From: DATBHZ01 sp036557185
Lineage (GTDB): Bacteria > Actinomycetota > Acidimicrobiia > IMCC26256 > JAENVU01
Assembly: GCA_036557185.1 (NCBI GenBank)
Contig: DATBHZ010000006.1
Span: 1 to 64,000 of the forward strand
DNA: 64,000 bases
Direction: 5' to 3'
How positions within the stretch are numbered: the stretch's first letter is position 1; every line of letters starts with the position of its first letter. Shown one piece after another: positions 1 to 8,604 of this stretch. The notes beneath the pieces are model-generated. The model had not been told where the DNA came from and searched no databases. It saw only the letters and a program-made list of their open reading frames with translations. The position numbers and the translations under genes were made by a program.

Positions 1-614
1 CGGAGGTCCCCGTCCTGGTCTGCAGCCGACACCCAGAACTCGCCGTACGGGGCGAGCGTGGCATCGCGCACCCCGCGAATCTTTGCGAGCGGGAGATTCG
101 GCACGTTCACGTTCAGCACCTGCGCGCGCTGCGCGGCGGCCGCCCATGCCACCGCAGAGGGCGCGAACGCGGCTGCGCTGTCCCACCGGTACGCACCGTC
201 GTCGCTCCACTTCATGCTCACGGCCACCGCCGGGACGCCCAGGCCGGCCGCCGTCAACGCCGCGCCGACGGTGCCGGAGTGCAGCACCAGATGCCCCGTG
301 TTGGCTCCAGGGTTGATGCCCGAGGCAACGCAGTCGGGCGGTGTACCGAACGCGCCGACGCATGCCAGGTACACCGCGGTCGCCGGTGGACGCTCGATGC
401 CGATCACCCGCACGTCGGGGAGCTCTGCCCAGCGGCGCTCGGATACCGGGATCGGCTCCGCTCGATGCAGCGGACCGATCGAGGCGGCGGCGCCGCTCCG
501 GTCGTCGGTCGGCGCGACCACGCTCACCGCATGGCCGGCCGTGCGCAGCGCCTGTGCGAGCGCACGGATCCCGGGCGAGTCCACGCCATCGTCGTTCGTG
601 ACCAGCACGTGCAT
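1..614 (-). CDS. surE: 5'/3'-nucleotidase SurE (partial, C-terminus beyond window)
   Basis: SurE dephosphorylates nucleoside 5'- and 3'-monophosphates in the cytoplasm and in some bacteria also trims polyphosphate. The minus-strand frame opens with ATG at 614 and stays open for 204 codons to the window edge, so only the C-terminus is missing. The metal-binding NDDG motif is at residues 7-10, and the family block SGINPGANTGHL starts near residue 98. A TAGGTT box lies six bases upstream of the ATG, so a leaderless transcript is likely and the gene may be expressed separately from the mutT1-like gene ending 21 bases upstream. The surrounding genes also handle phosphate (ppk, CHAD, NUDIX). The family call is secure. 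Confidence 0.93.
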   Translation of the reverse strand, partial: MHVLVTNDDGVDSPGIRALAQALRTAGHAVSVVAPTDDRSGAAASIGPLHRAEPIPVSERRWAELPDVRVIGIERPPATAVYLACVGAFGTPPDCVASGINPGANTGHLVLHSGTVGAALTAAGLGVPAVAVSMKWSDDGAYRWDSAAAFAPSAVAWAAAAQRAQVLNVNVPNLPLAKIRGVRDATLAPYGEFWVSAADQDGDL

Positions 615-620
615 GTCAGC

Positions 621-626
621 AACCTA
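621..626 (-). promoter_or_regulatory. -10 element of surE
   Basis: TAGGTT on the minus strand, separated by six bases from the surE ATG at 614. This spacing places the transcription start at or next to the A of the ATG. No clear -35 is seen. Confidence 0.5.
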
Positions 627-635
627 TGGGCGTGG

Positions 636-1505
636 TCAGCTCGGCGGAGCGAGATAACGCGCTTCGAACACCTCGCCGTGCTCGGTCCGCAGCAACCAGG
701 TCGATCCCTTCTCGATTCGGTCACTCGGGATCTCCACGCCCTGCCGGAAGACCGTGTGGACGAGATCGCCGATCACGTCACCATGGCTGCAGAGCACCGT
801 CGTCACCGTGGCCGTCTCGACGAGCCGCCATGCCTCGACGAGCGGCGCGCCCTCCGCGAGCGCGTCCGAGGTCTCCACCTCGACGCCGATTGCCGCGGCC
901 AAGGGCGCCACGGTCTCGACGCAGCGCGTGTACGGGCTCGTCACGATGCGCTCGATATCGCGGTCGCCGAGCAACACAGCGAGCCCCTCGGCCTGGGCGT
1001 GGCCCCCCTTGGTCAGCGACCTGGCGCGGTCGTCACCCTCCGTCGTGCGGTGCCCCGCGCGAGCGTGGCGCACCAGATAGACGGAGACCTTCTTCGCAAG
1101 GTCGTCGCGCAGTGCGCGCGCGAGCTCGACGTCATGGTCGTAGGTCAGCACGTCGAGCGCGTCGTCGAGCTCTGCCCAGCGGACCTCGTCGACCTCGTCG
1201 TTGGGCGCCGGCGGCCCGGGATCGTGCTCGACGGTCATCCGCCAGTAGTGGACGATCTTTGGTCGGCCCTCGCGATCCTCGTACTCGACGGTACCGGCGT
1301 GCTCGCCGAGGAGTGCCCGGACTCCCGTCTCCTCCTCGACCTCGCGCAGCGCGCACGCGGCGTCGTCCTCTCCGCCGGAGACCTTCCCCTTGGGAAGCGA
1401 CCAGTCGTCGTACGCGGGCCGGTGCACGAGCGCGATCTCGGGGCGCCCGCCATGGCGGCGCCAGAGCAGACCACCGCCTGCTCGAACCAGCTCGCGTTTG
1501 CTCAC
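636..1505 (-). CDS. MutT1-type NUDIX hydrolase fused to histidine phosphatase
   Basis: Two-domain protein of 289 residues resembling mycobacterial MutT1. An N-terminal NUDIX domain is followed by a SixA/phosphoglycerate-mutase-type histidine phosphatase. The NUDIX box is complete at about residues 40-62 (GKVSGG, E, then REVEEETGV), and the phosphatase motif VRHARAG lies near residue 146. In the mycobacterial relative, the pair converts oxidised or polyphosphorylated nucleotides such as 8-oxo-dGTP and diadenosine polyphosphates to monophosphates; that substrate range is family knowledge. I chose GTG at 1505 because it forms a GTGA overlap with the CHAD gene's stop. An ATG at 1553 would add 16 residues inside the CHAD gene. 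Confidence 0.88.
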   Translation of the reverse strand: MSKRELVRAGGGLLWRRHGGRPEIALVHRPAYDDWSLPKGKVSGGEDDAACALREVEEETGVRALLGEHAGTVEYEDREGRPKIVHYWRMTVEHDPGPPAPNDEVDEVRWAELDDALDVLTYDHDVELARALRDDLAKKVSVYLVRHARAGHRTTEGDDRARSLTKGGHAQAEGLAVLLGDRDIERIVTSPYTRCVETVAPLAAAIGVEVETSDALAEGAPLVEAWRLVETATVTTVLCSHGDVIGDLVHTVFRQGVEIPSDRIEKGSTWLLRTEHGEVFEARYLAPPS

Positions 1506-2410
1506 GAGGTCAATTCTCGCGTCGCTGCGAGGCGCTTCCAGACCGTCGGCCATTTGCGCTGTGCATCGCGCGCGTTGCGGCGCACGGACGCGGCGAGCAT
1601 CCCGGCAGCGAACGACTCGGTCGGCGAAGCCGCCTGATAGGAGGCATCACGCAGCCAATCTGCCGCGATCACGGCGTCGTGGTGCGCGCCGAGCACGTCT
1701 TGGAGCCGTGCAGCCCGCTTCGATCGCCGCTTGGCGGCCTTGCCTGCGACGGGTTCCAGCACCTCGGCCGCATAGCGGAGACGCTTCGCCGCGAGTCGCA
1801 GGTGGTGCAGAGAGGTGGCCGAGCCAACCTTGCGCGCCCGGCGGGCCGCGGCCTCGGTCCTGCGGAACTCCTTGTCGACCATCGGCGCGAGCACTTCACG
1901 CGCGTCTTGCGAGCCGAGCGACGACGTGCGTGCGTGGGTCGCCGCGACGGTGATCCGCTCGAGGACCTGCATGTGATGGTGGGACGCCATCGCGAGCATG
2001 GCCTCCCGGCGCGCGTTGTCCCGGCGCTCGATGAGCGCCGGGAGCAGGCCCGCCGCGGCGAGCCGGTCGCCCGACGGCATCCTTGCGACCTGGCAGAGCA
2101 CCAGATCGAGGAGCACCTCGGAGTCGCGAAGTGCTGCCAGCTCGTCGCCGAGAATGCCGAGGTCGTGCTGGAGCTCGCGACGCCACGGATCGTCGAAGCA
2201 GCGCTTGAACGTCTTCAGCTGCGATCTCAGCCGGCGCACCGCGACCCGCGCATCGTGCACCGTCTCGGGATCCTCAGTGAGCAGGATGAGCGCAGCGTTC
2301 GATCGGATCGCGCCGTTCGCCTGCTCGAGCGCCTTACGGAGCACCTCGCGAGCAGTGGCGGTGTTCTCGGAGACACGCGGCGACGAGGTCCTGCCCGACG
2401 TCGTGACCAT
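1502..2410 (-). CDS. CHAD domain protein (polyphosphate-binding helical domain)
   Basis: CHAD domains are helical bundles with conserved histidines and many basic residues that bind polyphosphate granules. The conserved VHDARVAVRRLRS helix is near the N-terminus, and a second basic block (LHHLRLAAKRLRY) marks the internal repeat. The start at ATG 2410 is four bases after the ppk stop; a GTG at 2458 would overlap ppk and add 16 non-conserved residues. The gene sits between ppk1 and the mutT1-like gene on the same strand, all joined by short or overlapping junctions. This supports a role in polyphosphate binding or localisation rather than catalysis. No CYTH catalytic domain is attached. Confidence 0.87.
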   Translation of the reverse strand: MVTTSGRTSSPRVSENTATAREVLRKALEQANGAIRSNAALILLTEDPETVHDARVAVRRLRSQLKTFKRCFDDPWRRELQHDLGILGDELAALRDSEVLLDLVLCQVARMPSGDRLAAAGLLPALIERRDNARREAMLAMASHHHMQVLERITVAATHARTSSLGSQDAREVLAPMVDKEFRRTEAAARRARKVGSATSLHHLRLAAKRLRYAAEVLEPVAGKAAKRRSKRAARLQDVLGAHHDAVIAADWLRDASYQAASPTESFAAGMLAASVRRNARDAQRKWPTVWKRLAATRELTS

Positions 2411-2414
2411 CCGG

Positions 2415-4517
2415 TCAGGCTCGCGCGTCGGGCACCCAGACGTCACGCGACCGGGCAACCGCGAGCTCCGCGAGCGCTCGCTGCGTATCGATGCCCTTCT
2501 GCGTAGGAACGCGGGTCCAGGAGCCGTCCGGCTGCAGCTCCCATGCGAGCACGTCGTCGGCCAGCTCGGTGTCGAGGATCTCGTCGAGGCGCGACTGGAG
2601 CAACGGTGAGGTGACCGGCGTGATCGCCTCCACCCTTCGGTCGAGGTTGCGCGGCATCAGGTCGGCCGAGCCGATCAGGTACTCCGCGTCGTCGGGAACC
2701 GATCCGAACCGGTAGATGCGCGAGTGCTCGAGGAACCTGCCGACGATGGACCGCACGCGGATGCGCTGGGAGAGCCCGGGGACGCCCGGGCGCAGGCAGC
2801 AGATGCCGCGCACGATGAGATCGATGTCCACACCCTCCTGCGACGCGGCGTACAGGGCGTCGACCATGTCCGGGTCCACGAGACTGTTCATCTTCATGAC
2901 GATGCGCCCGTCGGGGCCCTTCGCCGTCTCGCGCTCGATGCGCTCGAGGATCCCGGGCCGCAGGCTCACGGGCGCGACGAGCAGCTTCCGGTACTGCCCC
3001 TGACGCGAATACCCGGTGAGGTAGTTGAAGAGCTCGGTCAGGTCCGCGCCCAGGTCGGGGTCCGACGTGAGGAGCCCGAGATCCTCGTAGAGATTCGCGG
3101 TGACGGGGTTGTAGTTGCCGGTACCGATGTGGCAGTAGCGGCGGATGCCGTCGTCCTCTTCGCGCACGACGAGGAGGATCTTGGTGTGTGTCTTCAGGCC
3201 GACGAGTCCGTAGACGACGTGAACGCCCGCCTGCTCGAGCTCTTGCGCTCGCTCGAGGTTGGCCTGCTCGTCGAAGCGAGCCTTGAGCTCGACGAGCGCG
3301 ACCACCTGCTTCCCGGCGTCGGCGGCGCGCACGAGTGAGCCCACGATCGTGCTCTCGGGCCCTGCAGTGCGGTACAGCGTCTGCTTGATGGCGAGGACGC
3401 GGGGATCACGGCTGGCCTGGTCGACGAACGCCTCGACGCTGGTGGTGAACGAGTCGTACGGGTGGTGCACCAGCACGTCGCCGGCCTGCAGGATGCGGAA
3501 GAGATCGGGCGGAGGCTCCGTGCGTGTCAGCACGGGTTGCGTCTGCGGGCGCCAGCGCTCGTCCTTGAGCTCGGGCCGATCCAGCTCGTAGAGCGCCCAG
3601 AGCCCGGAGAGATCGAGCGGGCCGTCGACAACGTTCACGTCGAGCTCGGAGAGCTCCAGCTCGCGACACAGCAGCTCGAGCACCTCTTCGGACATCGTGG
3701 TGTCGACCTCGAGTCGCACCACGTGGCCCGAGCGCTTGCGCAACGTCAGGACGGATTCGATCGCCTCCAACAGGTCCTCGTCCTCGTCCTCGAGCTCGAA
3801 GTCCGCGTCACGGGTGACCCGGAACGGGTGGTGCGACAGGATCTCCATGCCGGGGAAGAGCTCCGCCAGGTGCGCGGCGATGACCTGCTCGAGCGGAACG
3901 AAGCGCTCGCCGTCGGGGGTCACGACGAAGCGGGGGAGCAGCGGCGGCACCTTCACCCGCGCGAAGCGCTGCTCCTCGGTCTTGGGATCGCGCACGACGA
4001 CGGCAAGGTTCAGCGACAGGTTGGAGATGTAGGGGAACGGGTGTGCAGGGTCGACGGCGAGCGGGGTGAGCACGGGGAAGACGCTCTGCTCGAAGGTCTC
4101 GACCATCGCGGCGCGATCACCGTCGTCGAGGTCCTCCCAGTTGGCAAAGACGATGCCGGCGGCCTCGAGCGCGGGCGCGACCTCGATGGTGAACACCTCG
4201 GCGTGCCTGCGCGCGAGCTCGTCGATTCGGGCGCGGATCGCACGCAGCTGCTCGAGCGGGTTCATCCCGTCGGGGGTCGAGAGGCGAACCCCGGCGGCCA
4301 CCTGCTCCTGCAGACCCGAGACGCGGACTTGCACGAACTCGTCGAGATTCGTGCTGAAGATCGCCAGGAACTTGCACCGCTCCAGCAGCGGCCTCTCCGT
4401 GTCCTCGGCCAGCGCGAGGACCCGCGCGTTGAAGTCGAGCCACGACAGCTCGCGGTTCAACAGCCGGTCGGGCTGGACGCGCTGCCTGTCGAAGGGCTGC
4501 GTCTCGAAGGCTTCCAC
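2415..4517 (-). CDS. ppk1: Polyphosphate kinase 1
   Basis: PPK1 makes inorganic polyphosphate from ATP reversibly through a phosphohistidine intermediate. The 700-residue length matches the family. The N-domain opens with LLNRELSWLDFNARVL near residue 19. The autophosphorylated histidine is His444 in KTHTK, and the ATP-site motif RYCHIGTGNYN is at about 460-470. The start is GTG 4517, seven bases after a TACGAT box. In-frame codons up to 4736 would only add a low-complexity arginine-rich stretch antisense to the neighbouring MFS gene. It is the first gene of a ppk-CHAD-mutT1 unit. Confidence 0.97.
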   Translation of the reverse strand: MEAFETQPFDRQRVQPDRLLNRELSWLDFNARVLALAEDTERPLLERCKFLAIFSTNLDEFVQVRVSGLQEQVAAGVRLSTPDGMNPLEQLRAIRARIDELARRHAEVFTIEVAPALEAAGIVFANWEDLDDGDRAAMVETFEQSVFPVLTPLAVDPAHPFPYISNLSLNLAVVVRDPKTEEQRFARVKVPPLLPRFVVTPDGERFVPLEQVIAAHLAELFPGMEILSHHPFRVTRDADFELEDEDEDLLEAIESVLTLRKRSGHVVRLEVDTTMSEEVLELLCRELELSELDVNVVDGPLDLSGLWALYELDRPELKDERWRPQTQPVLTRTEPPPDLFRILQAGDVLVHHPYDSFTTSVEAFVDQASRDPRVLAIKQTLYRTAGPESTIVGSLVRAADAGKQVVALVELKARFDEQANLERAQELEQAGVHVVYGLVGLKTHTKILLVVREEDDGIRRYCHIGTGNYNPVTANLYEDLGLLTSDPDLGADLTELFNYLTGYSRQGQYRKLLVAPVSLRPGILERIERETAKGPDGRIVMKMNSLVDPDMVDALYAASQEGVDIDLIVRGICCLRPGVPGLSQRIRVRSIVGRFLEHSRIYRFGSVPDDAEYLIGSADLMPRNLDRRVEAITPVTSPLLQSRLDEILDTELADDVLAWELQPDGSWTRVPTQKGIDTQRALAELAVARSRDVWVPDARA

Positions 4518-4524
4518 GGTCCAA

Positions 4525-4530
4525 ATCGTA
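4525..4530 (-). promoter_or_regulatory. -10 element of the ppk operon
   Basis: TACGAT on the minus strand, seven bases before the GTG at 4517, which predicts a leaderless ppk transcript. This also supports the short start chosen for ppk. Confidence 0.5.
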
Positions 4531-4596
4531 CCGGCGCTCTTGCGACCGGTCACCGGAAAGCGGTTCGAGCACGCCGGAGACCGCGGCGGGCCCCGG

Positions 4597-4602
4597 TAGC
4601 CT
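4597..4602 (+). promoter_or_regulatory. -10-like element of the MFS gene
   Basis: TAGCCT nine bases before ATG 4612. The mRNA leader would be at most a few bases. Its upstream region is shared with the divergent ppk promoter. Confidence 0.35.
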
Positions 4603-4611
4603 CGCGGCGGG

Positions 4612-5907
4612 ATGGTGACTCGCGATCCCCACACATACGCGCTGAACCCGTTCGGCCGCCTCGCCGTGGCCCACGCGGTGTCGGTCGTCGGGGACGCGGG
4701 CATCACGGTCTCGCTCGCCGGCTCGATCTTCTTCACGACGAGCGTGGGCGCGTCTCAGGGACGTGTGCTGCTGTACCTCCTGCTGACGCTGGCGCCGTTT
4801 GCGATCGTCGCCCCGGTGATCGGGCCGGTGCTCGATCGCAGCAGGGCCGGGCGCCGCACACTGATGGCGTTCGGTTGCTTCGGCCGCGCAATCGTCTGCG
4901 TGCTGATCGCCGGGAACCTCCACACGCTGTTCCTGTATCCGCTGGCGTTCCTGGCGCTGGTGTTCGCGAAAGGTCACCAGGTAGCGAAGTCGGCGCTGGT
5001 CCCGGCCGTCGTGCGGGGCGATCAGGAGTTCGTCGCGGCGAACTCCCGGCTCTCGTTGATCTCCATCGCCGCGAGCGTCATCGGCGGATTGCCCGCTGCG
5101 GCGCTGGTGAAGCTCGTCGGCGGCGGAGCCGCGCTCGGTCTGTCGGCGGTGGTCTTCGTGATCGCGGGGCTGCTCTGCTTCCGGATCCCGTCCTCGGGCA
5201 AGCCCACCCCCGTCGAGACCCCCGAAGAGCGCGAGGAGCTCGCCGCACCGAGCATCGTGTTCGCGGGCACCGCGATGGCCATGCTGCGCGGCGGTGTCGG
5301 CTTCCTCGCGTTCTTCCTCGCGTTCCAGCTGAAGAAAGCGCACGAGCCCGCGTGGTTCTTCGGAGTGGTGCTCGTCGCCAGCCTCCTCGGCGGGTTGGTC
5401 GGAGTCCTCTCGATCCCGGTCCTGCGAAAACGACTCCGCGAGGAGTCGATCCTCGCCTGCTCGCTCCTTGTCCCTGCGCTGGCGGCGCTGTTCTCGGCGC
5501 GCGACGGCGGACGGACCGGCGCCGTGCTGACCGCCTTCGTCGTGGCGATCGGCGCGGGCGCGGGGCGCATCGCCTTCGACAGCCTGCTCCAGCGTGACGG
5601 CCCCGATCGCGTCCGTGGTCGTGCCTTCGCGCGTTTCGAGACACGGTTCCAGCTCGCGTGGGTCGTCGGTGGGCTCATCCCGGTGGCGTTGCTCGACGTG
5701 CTCGACCAGCGCGTCGGGTTCTTCCTGCTGGCTCTCGTGCTCGGATTCTCCGGGCTGTCGTACGTGGCGGGGCTGCGCGCGCGCCATGAATGGGGTGGTC
5801 CTGCTCGGCAACGCGAGCCGGGTGCAGAGGACGTGAAGGGAGTGACGGCGCGTTCGATGTTTCGGCTCAGGCCGCCGCGTCGCAAGCCGGATGCCCAGGC
5901 TCCGTGA
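4612..5907 (+). CDS. MFS transporter (EntS/MFS_3-type exporter)
   Basis: A 431-residue integral membrane protein with about twelve hydrophobic segments. The segment-2/3 loop carries the basic motif DRSRAGRRT (residues about 76-84), the usual MFS loop signature. The overall pattern resembles the MFS_3 drug/siderophore exporter group. The last 45 residues are a basic cytoplasmic tail. It is transcribed divergently from ppk and nothing nearby indicates a substrate. GTG 4615 is an alternative start. I am sure of the fold but not of what is exported. Confidence 0.85.
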   Translation: MVTRDPHTYALNPFGRLAVAHAVSVVGDAGITVSLAGSIFFTTSVGASQGRVLLYLLLTLAPFAIVAPVIGPVLDRSRAGRRTLMAFGCFGRAIVCVLIAGNLHTLFLYPLAFLALVFAKGHQVAKSALVPAVVRGDQEFVAANSRLSLISIAASVIGGLPAAALVKLVGGGAALGLSAVVFVIAGLLCFRIPSSGKPTPVETPEEREELAAPSIVFAGTAMAMLRGGVGFLAFFLAFQLKKAHEPAWFFGVVLVASLLGGLVGVLSIPVLRKRLREESILACSLLVPALAALFSARDGGRTGAVLTAFVVAIGAGAGRIAFDSLLQRDGPDRVRGRAFARFETRFQLAWVVGGLIPVALLDVLDQRVGFFLLALVLGFSGLSYVAGLRARHEWGGPARQREPGAEDVKGVTARSMFRLRPPRRKPDAQAP

Positions 5908-5949
5908 GCATCCGAGGACAAACCCCTGCACAGCTCAGCGGGTGACGGC

Positions 5950-5955
5950 TACAAC
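5950..5955 (+). promoter_or_regulatory. -10 element of the Eis-like gene
   Basis: TACAAC six bases before ATG 5962, the leaderless arrangement. Confidence 0.45.
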
Positions 5956-5961
5956 GGTCGG

Positions 5962-7170
5962 ATGGAACCCGTCTATCGCCCGATCGCGCGTGAAGAGCTC
6001 GACGCGTTCCGGCGCACCGACAGCTACGGCTTCGGGTATCGGCCGGAGAACCCGGACGAGATCGCAGCGTGGGCCGAGCTCGAGCTGGAGCGAACTGTCG
6101 CTGCGTTCGAGGGCGACGAGCCGGTGGGTGTCAGCCGCAGCTACAGCCTCGAGCTGACGATGCCCGGTGGGCGGACGACACCTGTCGCCGGTGTGAGCTG
6201 GGTCTCGGTGCGCCCGACGCACCGCCGGCGCGGCGTGCTGACGGGAATGATGCGCCTCCTCGTCGAGGACGCCGCCGAGCGCGGTGAGCCGGCGGCAGCG
6301 CTCACCGCGTCCGAAGGGAACATCTACAACCGCTTCGGCTTCGGTATCGCGACCTACCACCTCTCTGTGAAGCTCGATCGCGCGCACGTGCACTTCCGCG
6401 AGCCGGTGCACGACGGGCGGCTGCGGATGATCGAGGCAGACGAAGCACTCAAGACGGGACCCGAGCTCTTCGATCGTGTTCGCCGCACGCGGCCGGGCGC
6501 GATCTCGAGACCCGCGCCCTGGTGGCCGTGTGAGTGGGCCGAGAAGGACATCGTCAAGCACCGCTTCGACGTGGTCTACGAGCGCGACGGCCGCGTTGCG
6601 GGACACGCGGTGTACGGCGTCGACGGCGATTGGCTTGACGGCATCTCCCGGCGCAACGTGAACGTGCACGATGTCGTCGCGGAGGACGCGGATGCCGAGG
6701 CCGCGTTGTTCCAGTTCTTGTGCGACCTCGACCTGACCGAGACGATCACGGTGCCGCGTCTCCCGCTCGACGCCGATCTGGCCTGGCGCATCCGGGATCC
6801 GCGTCAGGTCCAAACCACCATGCTGAACGACTGGCTCTGGGTGTGCCCCGTCGACGTCCCCGCGTTCCTCGACGCGCGCGCTTACGAGGTGCGTGACCGG
6901 CTGGTGCTCGACGTGCGCGACGACTTTCGTCCGGAGACGGCGGGCGTCTTCGAGCTCGACGCGGGTCCCGACGGCGTGTCCTGTAAACGAACGACTGCAG
7001 AACCAGACCTGACCCTGCGCGTCGCCGAGCTGGGTTCCCTGTCGCTCGGTGGTGTCCCGGCGTCCGCATTGCTGCGCGCGCACCGCATCGAGTGCGATCC
7101 GTCGGTCGCGCGCCGCGCGGACCGGTTGTTCGCGGCGGAGCGGAGCCCGTACACCTTCACTTGGTTCTGA
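5962..7170 (+). CDS. Eis-like GNAT N-acetyltransferase
   Basis: A 402-residue tripartite acetyltransferase of the Eis family (GNAT, GNAT-like and SCP2-like domains). The acetyl-CoA loop is VSVRPTHRRRGVLTGMM at about 81-97. The Tyr of GNIYNRFGFG (Tyr122) sits where Eis has its general acid Tyr126. The protein ends in Phe402, matching the length and C-terminal carboxylate that act in Mycobacterium tuberculosis Eis. Family members acetylate several amines on aminoglycosides or peptides; the native substrate is unknown. The 3' end overlaps the convergent GT-C gene by 14 bases. Confidence 0.9.
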   Translation: MEPVYRPIAREELDAFRRTDSYGFGYRPENPDEIAAWAELELERTVAAFEGDEPVGVSRSYSLELTMPGGRTTPVAGVSWVSVRPTHRRRGVLTGMMRLLVEDAAERGEPAAALTASEGNIYNRFGFGIATYHLSVKLDRAHVHFREPVHDGRLRMIEADEALKTGPELFDRVRRTRPGAISRPAPWWPCEWAEKDIVKHRFDVVYERDGRVAGHAVYGVDGDWLDGISRRNVNVHDVVAEDADAEAALFQFLCDLDLTETITVPRLPLDADLAWRIRDPRQVQTTMLNDWLWVCPVDVPAFLDARAYEVRDRLVLDVRDDFRPETAGVFELDAGPDGVSCKRTTAEPDLTLRVAELGSLSLGGVPASALLRAHRIECDPSVARRADRLFAAERSPYTFTWF

Positions 7171-8596
7171 CAGTGCGCGGGGCGTACACGGGAACGCCGT
7201 CGACGACACCGACCCTCTCGTAGTTGCGAGCGAGATAGTCGCCGAACCGCGGGAACTTCGACGGAGGCGAGTGGCCTTGATCGCGCACGTTCGCGGGTGA
7301 CAGGTCGAAGATCAGCGCCGGGGGATGGGCGCGGAGATCGCGATCGAATGCGTCCCACGCGCCCGGGGCCGCGTACTGCATGCCCGTGCGCCACGACGGC
7401 CGGCCCCCGCTCAAGCCCGTGAGGAATCCGGTCGTCGCGAAACGCGTCGCCGGCGGGATGCCCGAGCGCCAGTACACCTCGGGGAGGTGTCCCCAGACGA
7501 GCACTCGGTCGCCCTTGCTCGTGTGCTCCTTCACGTAGTGCGCCAGCTCCTCACCCACTCGGACCGTATGGCTCGGCGTGTACACGAGCGCGGGCCACGC
7601 GAAGTACCCGACCGTCACGACGATCGACGCGCCGACGACGGCGAGCAGCTTCCAGGAGACGCGCAGCAGCGGGATGGTCGCGAGCAGCGAAAGGGGCGCG
7701 AGGAGCACGAGGTAGTAGTGGCCGAAGAATCGCAGCCCGCTCCCGACGGCGATCAGCCCGCCGAGAAGCCAGAGCCAGAGGTCGACGTGCTCGCGTGCGC
7801 GCCTGATGGTCATCAACGCCAGCACGACGATGGCGAGGTGCGCGAGCACGAAGTACCAGGTCTGGCGCAGGCCGAGGCGGATCACGTAACCCCAGACCCC
7901 GGAGGCGTCCAGGTACCCGGTGTTGGACGTGAAGACCCAGTGCGTGAACGCGCTCCAGCCGAACACGAGCGCCGTTGCAAGGATGGGAACCACGAATCCC
8001 GCGGCGAGCATCACCAGCGCACGCGCGCGCGGACGCGCGCGCCAGGCCAGCCATGCGAGGGGGAGCAGAACGGTTGCTCCGGTCTGCTGGCAGAGCGTCG
8101 CCACGGCCGCCGCGACGCCGGACTCGGCGTAGCGGCTCCGGTTCGCGAGCAACACTGCGGCCACCGCCGCCGGGAGCATGAACGCCTCGAAGTTGGCGGT
8201 CTGGAAGTCCTTGGCGAAGAACGCTCCGGTCGACGCGACGAGCAACAGGCCGGCAATCGGTGCGGCGCGGTCCTCGCCGAATCGGCGCCGCGCCTCGACG
8301 GCCAGCAGGTAGGCCGCGACGACCTCGGCAAGGATCGCCGCCAAGCGGACCCAGAGCAGCGTGTCGGTTCCCGTGATCTCGAACACCGCGGCGTACACGA
8401 GCGGGACAAGCGGTGGCTTGCGGTCGACGGTGTCGTAGTACAGAGCACCGCCGTGATCGACCACCTGAGCCTGTGTCGCGAGGTAGGCCTCGTCCGAGTT
8501 GAACGGATCGTGGTGCTGCACGAGCGCCGGGAGGTGGACGAGCAGGCCCGCGACGAGCAGCAGCGCTGCGAGGCCGAGACCTCGATCGATTCGCAC
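7157..8596 (-). CDS. GT-C family membrane glycosyltransferase (PMT/ArnT-like)
   Basis: A 479-residue polytopic membrane protein. The first periplasmic loop has the acidic motif FNSDEAYLATQAQVV, typical of GT39/GT83 enzymes that take sugars from polyprenyl-phosphate donors, followed by DRKPPLVPLVY. About ten further hydrophobic segments lead to a roughly 120-residue extracytoplasmic tail. The start is GTG 8596, eight bases after the stop of the upstream dehydrogenase gene, so the two are probably co-transcribed. The acceptor is unknown. Confidence 0.82.
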   Translation of the reverse strand: MRIDRGLGLAALLLVAGLLVHLPALVQHHDPFNSDEAYLATQAQVVDHGGALYYDTVDRKPPLVPLVYAAVFEITGTDTLLWVRLAAILAEVVAAYLLAVEARRRFGEDRAAPIAGLLLVASTGAFFAKDFQTANFEAFMLPAAVAAVLLANRSRYAESGVAAAVATLCQQTGATVLLPLAWLAWRARPRARALVMLAAGFVVPILATALVFGWSAFTHWVFTSNTGYLDASGVWGYVIRLGLRQTWYFVLAHLAIVVLALMTIRRAREHVDLWLWLLGGLIAVGSGLRFFGHYYLVLLAPLSLLATIPLLRVSWKLLAVVGASIVVTVGYFAWPALVYTPSHTVRVGEELAHYVKEHTSKGDRVLVWGHLPEVYWRSGIPPATRFATTGFLTGLSGGRPSWRTGMQYAAPGAWDAFDRDLRAHPPALIFDLSPANVRDQGHSPPSKFPRFGDYLARNYERVGVVDGVPVYAPRTVRTK

Positions 8597-8604
8597 CGGC
8601 GTCG

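Noticed and set aside
279..1637. Long plus-strand frames opposite surE, mutT1-like and CHAD
   Set aside because: The minus-strand frames carry the NDDG, NUDIX and CHAD motifs, and the plus frames show none.
4518..4736. N-terminal extension of ppk to 4736
   Set aside because: The extra 73 residues are non-conserved and antisense to the MFS gene, and a TACGAT box sits just before GTG 4517.
4117..5931. A 604-codon minus-strand frame across the MFS gene and the start of ppk
   Set aside because: Composition is Arg/Glu/His-rich without domains and it opposes clear genes in both halves. It shares only frame chance with ppk.
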